7,288 bases of DNA from an uncultured Clostridium sp. (GTDB lineage: Bacteria > Bacillota > Clostridia > Christensenellales > Pumilibacteraceae). Below, one piece after another: positions 5,261 to 7,288 of the stretch. A model generated the notes under the pieces. The model was given only the letters and a program-made list of their open reading frames with translations. It searched no databases and was not told the DNA's origin. Location: NCBI GenBank assembly GCA_900555125.1, contig USKH01000056.1, positions 1 through 7,288 on the forward strand, in the 5' to 3' direction. How positions within the stretch are numbered: the stretch's first letter is position 1; every line of letters starts with the position of its first letter. The position numbers were made by a program, and so were the translations under genes.

Positions 5261-6868
5261 ATGTATAACTTCACAGAAGAACAACTCGCCTCTATGAAAA
5301 AGGTGGAAGCCACCCGCGAAGAGAGATTAAACAACCTTTTCCCGAGAATGTCCGCCGAAGAAAAAGATGCGGTTCTGAAAGAAAATCACCCCGACTATAT
5401 CGAGTCTGCTTACGAAAACCTTAAAGTCGGACCCAACGCCGGCGACAAAGTGTTGCACGAACTCGCCGCTCTTTTGCAGGGTAAATCGCGTGTGCTCGGC
5501 AAGACTATCGATCTCGACAAACCCGACTACGAAGCCGACGTTCTGGTAATAGGCGGCGGCGGAGCAGGTTCGTCCGCGGCAATAACAGCCAATGCAAACG
5601 GAGCAAAAGTCATTATGGTCACCAAGCTTCGTATCGGCGACGCCAACACCATGATGGCGGAAGGCGGAATTCAGGCGGCCGACAAGCCCAACGATTCACC
5701 CGCTATTCACTATCTCGACGCGTTCGGAGGCGGACATTTCGCAGCAAAGCCTGTTCTTCTCGAAAAACTGGTAACCGAAGCTCCCGACGCAATCAAATGG
5801 CTCAGCGACCTCGGCGTTATGTTCGATAAGGACAAAGACGGCAACATGATAACCACGCACGGCGGCGGAACTTCCCGAAAGAGAATGCACGCCTGCAAGG
5901 ACTATTCGGGTGCCGAAATCATGCGTACTCTGCGCGACGAAGTGCTTAATCGCGGTATTCAGGTAGTAGACTTCACAGCCGCAATCGAAATAATCAAGGA
6001 CGAAAACGGCAATGCAGCCGGTGCTGTCCTTCTAAATATGGAAACGGGCGAAATTATGGTCGCGAAAGCGAAAACCGTAATTATCTGCACCGGCGGAGCG
6101 GGCAGACTGCACTATCAGGGCTTCCCCACCAGCAATCACTACGGCGCAACCGCCGACGGACTGGTTCTCGCTTACCGCGCGGGAGCAAAACTTCTGTATG
6201 CCGATACTCTTCAGTATCACCCCACCGGAGTTGCCGAACCCACTCAGGTTTTCGGCGCGCTCGTAACCGAAAAGGTGCGTTCGTTGGGCGCACAACTTGT
6301 CAATAAGGACGGTAAAGCGTTCGTGTATTCGCTCGAAACCCGCGACGTCACTGCGGCAAGCATAATAAGAGAGTGCAACAAGCGCGGCGAAGGCGTTAAA
6401 ACCACCGACGGCGTGGGCGTATGGCTGGACACCCCGATGATCGAAATGATCGGCGGCGAAGGCACCATCGAAAAGCGTATCCCCGCAATGATGCGTATGT
6501 TTGCAAACTATGGCATCGACATTCGCAAAACGCCTATTCTCGTCTATCCCACGCTGCACTATCAGAACGGCGGTATAGATATCGACGGAAACTGCATGTC
6601 CACAACGGTTAACAACCTGTTCGTGGCAGGCGAAGCCGTTGGCGGAATACACGGCAGAAACCGTCTTATGGGTAATTCGCTGCTGGACATCATCGTGTTC
6701 GGAAGAGACGCCGGCAAAGCGGCAGCCGAGCAGGCAAAGAAAGTCACTGTCGGAAAGCTTAATCTTTCGCACGTGGACGAGTTTGAAAAGGAACTGGAAG
6801 AAGCGGGAATAAAGCCCGAAAAGCTTTCGCCTCAGCTTCTGCCCGACTATACAAGAAAAGATATGTAA
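5261..6868 (+). CDS. Soluble fumarate-reductase-type flavoprotein (FrdA/SdhA/NadB superfamily)
   Basis: This 535-residue flavoprotein likely reduces fumarate or a similar enoate. After an 88-residue N-terminal extension (helical, charged) comes the FAD-binding VIGGGGAGSSAA (96-107) and AEGG (133-136). Active-site residues map by motif onto fumarate reductases: H320 in QYHPTG, T336/E337 and R340 in VTEKVR, R361 in ETRDV (the proton-donating arginine), H433 in TLHYQNGG and R468 in GRNRLMGNSL. The spacing E337-R340-R361 equals that of the soluble Shewanella enzyme as I recall it (E378, R381, R402). The histidine that binds FAD covalently in membrane FrdA is an asparagine here (N129 in DANTMMAEGG), so FAD should be non-covalent. 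The family's C-terminal helical domain is absent: only about 55 residues follow the NSL-VFGRDAG segment. The Shine-Dalgarno (AGGAGGAG, 5247-5254) fits the ATG. L-aspartate oxidase is an alternative relative, less likely in this operon. Confidence 0.9.
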   Translation: MYNFTEEQLASMKKVEATREERLNNLFPRMSAEEKDAVLKENHPDYIESAYENLKVGPNAGDKVLHELAALLQGKSRVLGKTIDLDKPDYEADVLVIGGGGAGSSAAITANANGAKVIMVTKLRIGDANTMMAEGGIQAADKPNDSPAIHYLDAFGGGHFAAKPVLLEKLVTEAPDAIKWLSDLGVMFDKDKDGNMITTHGGGTSRKRMHACKDYSGAEIMRTLRDEVLNRGIQVVDFTAAIEIIKDENGNAAGAVLLNMETGEIMVAKAKTVIICTGGAGRLHYQGFPTSNHYGATADGLVLAYRAGAKLLYADTLQYHPTGVAEPTQVFGALVTEKVRSLGAQLVNKDGKAFVYSLETRDVTAASIIRECNKRGEGVKTTDGVGVWLDTPMIEMIGGEGTIEKRIPAMMRMFANYGIDIRKTPILVYPTLHYQNGGIDIDGNCMSTTVNNLFVAGEAVGGIHGRNRLMGNSLLDIIVFGRDAGKAAAEQAKKVTVGKLNLSHVDEFEKELEEAGIKPEKLSPQLLPDYTRKDM

Positions 6869-6883
6869 GGAGAATAATAAGTC

Positions 6884-7201
6884 ATGTTGGAAACACTCGC
6901 AACAATTTGCGAAATAATAATGGTAATCTGCTTCGGCGCATCGTGGCCGTTCAATATCGTCCGCGCGTACAAAGCTCGCACGGCAAAAGGAACCAGCTTT
7001 CTGTTTATGTCGCTCATCGACATAGGTTACGTCGGCGGAATTTTGTGCAAGATTTTTACCTGGATAGATAAAGGAAGCCTTTCCGCACTTGCGTACGTCG
7101 CTTTTGCATTCTATATCATCAACATTTGCATGGTAACCACGGGAATCATAATTTATTTCCGCAATAAGCACTTCGACGCACTCGCAGAGCAGAATAAATA
7201 A
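6884..7201 (+). CDS. Small three-helix PQ-loop/SemiSWEET-like membrane protein
   Basis: This 105-residue protein has three predicted membrane helices, roughly residues 5-24, 38-58 and 68-92. Helix 1 ends in SWPFNIVRAYKARTAKGTS, which resembles the PQ-loop signature (a proline kinking helix 1, then a basic loop and a GxS stretch); here the usual PQ dipeptide is PF (22-23). Length and three-helix layout match bacterial SemiSWEETs, which work as dimers to move small sugars. Helix 3 is followed by a polar tail. The Shine-Dalgarno AAGGAG (6867-6872) and the 15-base gap to the flavoprotein gene place it in the same operon, and the terminator follows 19 bases after its stop. Being the only membrane protein of the operon, it might bring in a substrate or release a product, but neither its substrate nor a link to the redox complex can be read from the sequence. 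The family call is moderate. Confidence 0.65.
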   Translation: MLETLATICEIIMVICFGASWPFNIVRAYKARTAKGTSFLFMSLIDIGYVGGILCKIFTWIDKGSLSALAYVAFAFYIINICMVTTGIIIYFRNKHFDALAEQNK

Positions 7202-7220
7202 TTTACCCCGATAATTCCAA

Positions 7221-7265
7221 AAGAGCCCTTTGCCCGTAACACCCGCAAAGGGCTCTTACTTTTTT
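7221..7265 (+). terminator. Rho-independent terminator ending the operon
   Basis: A perfect 13-base inverted repeat (7221-7233, AAGAGCCCTTTGC, with 7245-7257) encloses an 11-base loop and is followed by a run of six T at 7260-7265. It lies just after the SemiSWEET-like gene and acts on the + strand; the reverse side has no T run. Confidence 0.92.
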
Positions 7266-7288
7266 GAAAAAGCAAGCACCGCACTTAT

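Noticed and set aside
4574..6868. Thiol:fumarate reductase (TfrAB)
   Set aside because: TfrB carries HdrB-like CCG domains that are absent here, and no other gene in the window supplies them.
6032..7171. Long open frame of 379 codons on the - strand
   Set aside because: It lies opposite the conserved end of the flavoprotein and the SemiSWEET-like gene, has no recognisable motif or start signal, and arises from the codon bias of the + strand genes.

Overview
The window holds most of one operon on the + strand, from a strict anaerobe. It encodes a soluble, iron-sulfur-rich flavoenzyme complex. Strong purine-rich Shine-Dalgarno sites, tightly packed or overlapping genes and moderate GC suggest an uncultured Bacillota (Clostridia-type) gut or rumen bacterium. 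That assignment is an inference from style and gene content, because no rRNA or marker gene is present.

Layout. Bases 2-1288 form one open frame that is visibly a composite. Up to about base 496 it encodes part of a DExH-box helicase/restriction-type ATPase. From about base 503 it encodes the C-terminal part of HdrA, the flavin-bifurcating heterodisulfide reductase subunit. The join falls inside HdrA's characteristic cysteine motif and is most simply an assembly chimera. There follow, all on the + strand: an MvhD/FlxD-type [2Fe-2S] protein (1276-1743); two dicluster ferredoxin-like proteins (1730-2713 and 2716-3738, FlxC/FlxB-like); an FAD/NAD(P)-binding reductase with a [2Fe-2S] site (3735-4562, FlxA-like); a FrdB/HdrC-like protein with one [2Fe-2S] and two [4Fe-4S] motifs (4574-5248); a fumarate-reductase-type flavoprotein (5261-6868); and a small three-helix PQ-loop/SemiSWEET-like membrane protein (6884-7201). 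A strong intrinsic terminator (7221-7265) closes the operon. The last 23 bases show nothing.

How the genes fit together. HdrA-FlxDCBA is the NADH-oxidising, electron-bifurcating half of the known FlxABCD-HdrABC complex. Here the usual heterodisulfide-reducing half (HdrB with its CCG domains) is absent. A soluble FrdA/FrdB-like pair stands in its place. The flavoprotein keeps every catalytic residue I can map from fumarate reductases, but it lacks the covalent-FAD histidine, the C-terminal helical domain and any membrane-anchor partner. The inferred system is a cytoplasmic NADH-dependent fumarate (or related enoate) reductase. It would couple exergonic fumarate reduction to ferredoxin reduction by flavin-based electron bifurcation. 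This is the main point of interest in the window.
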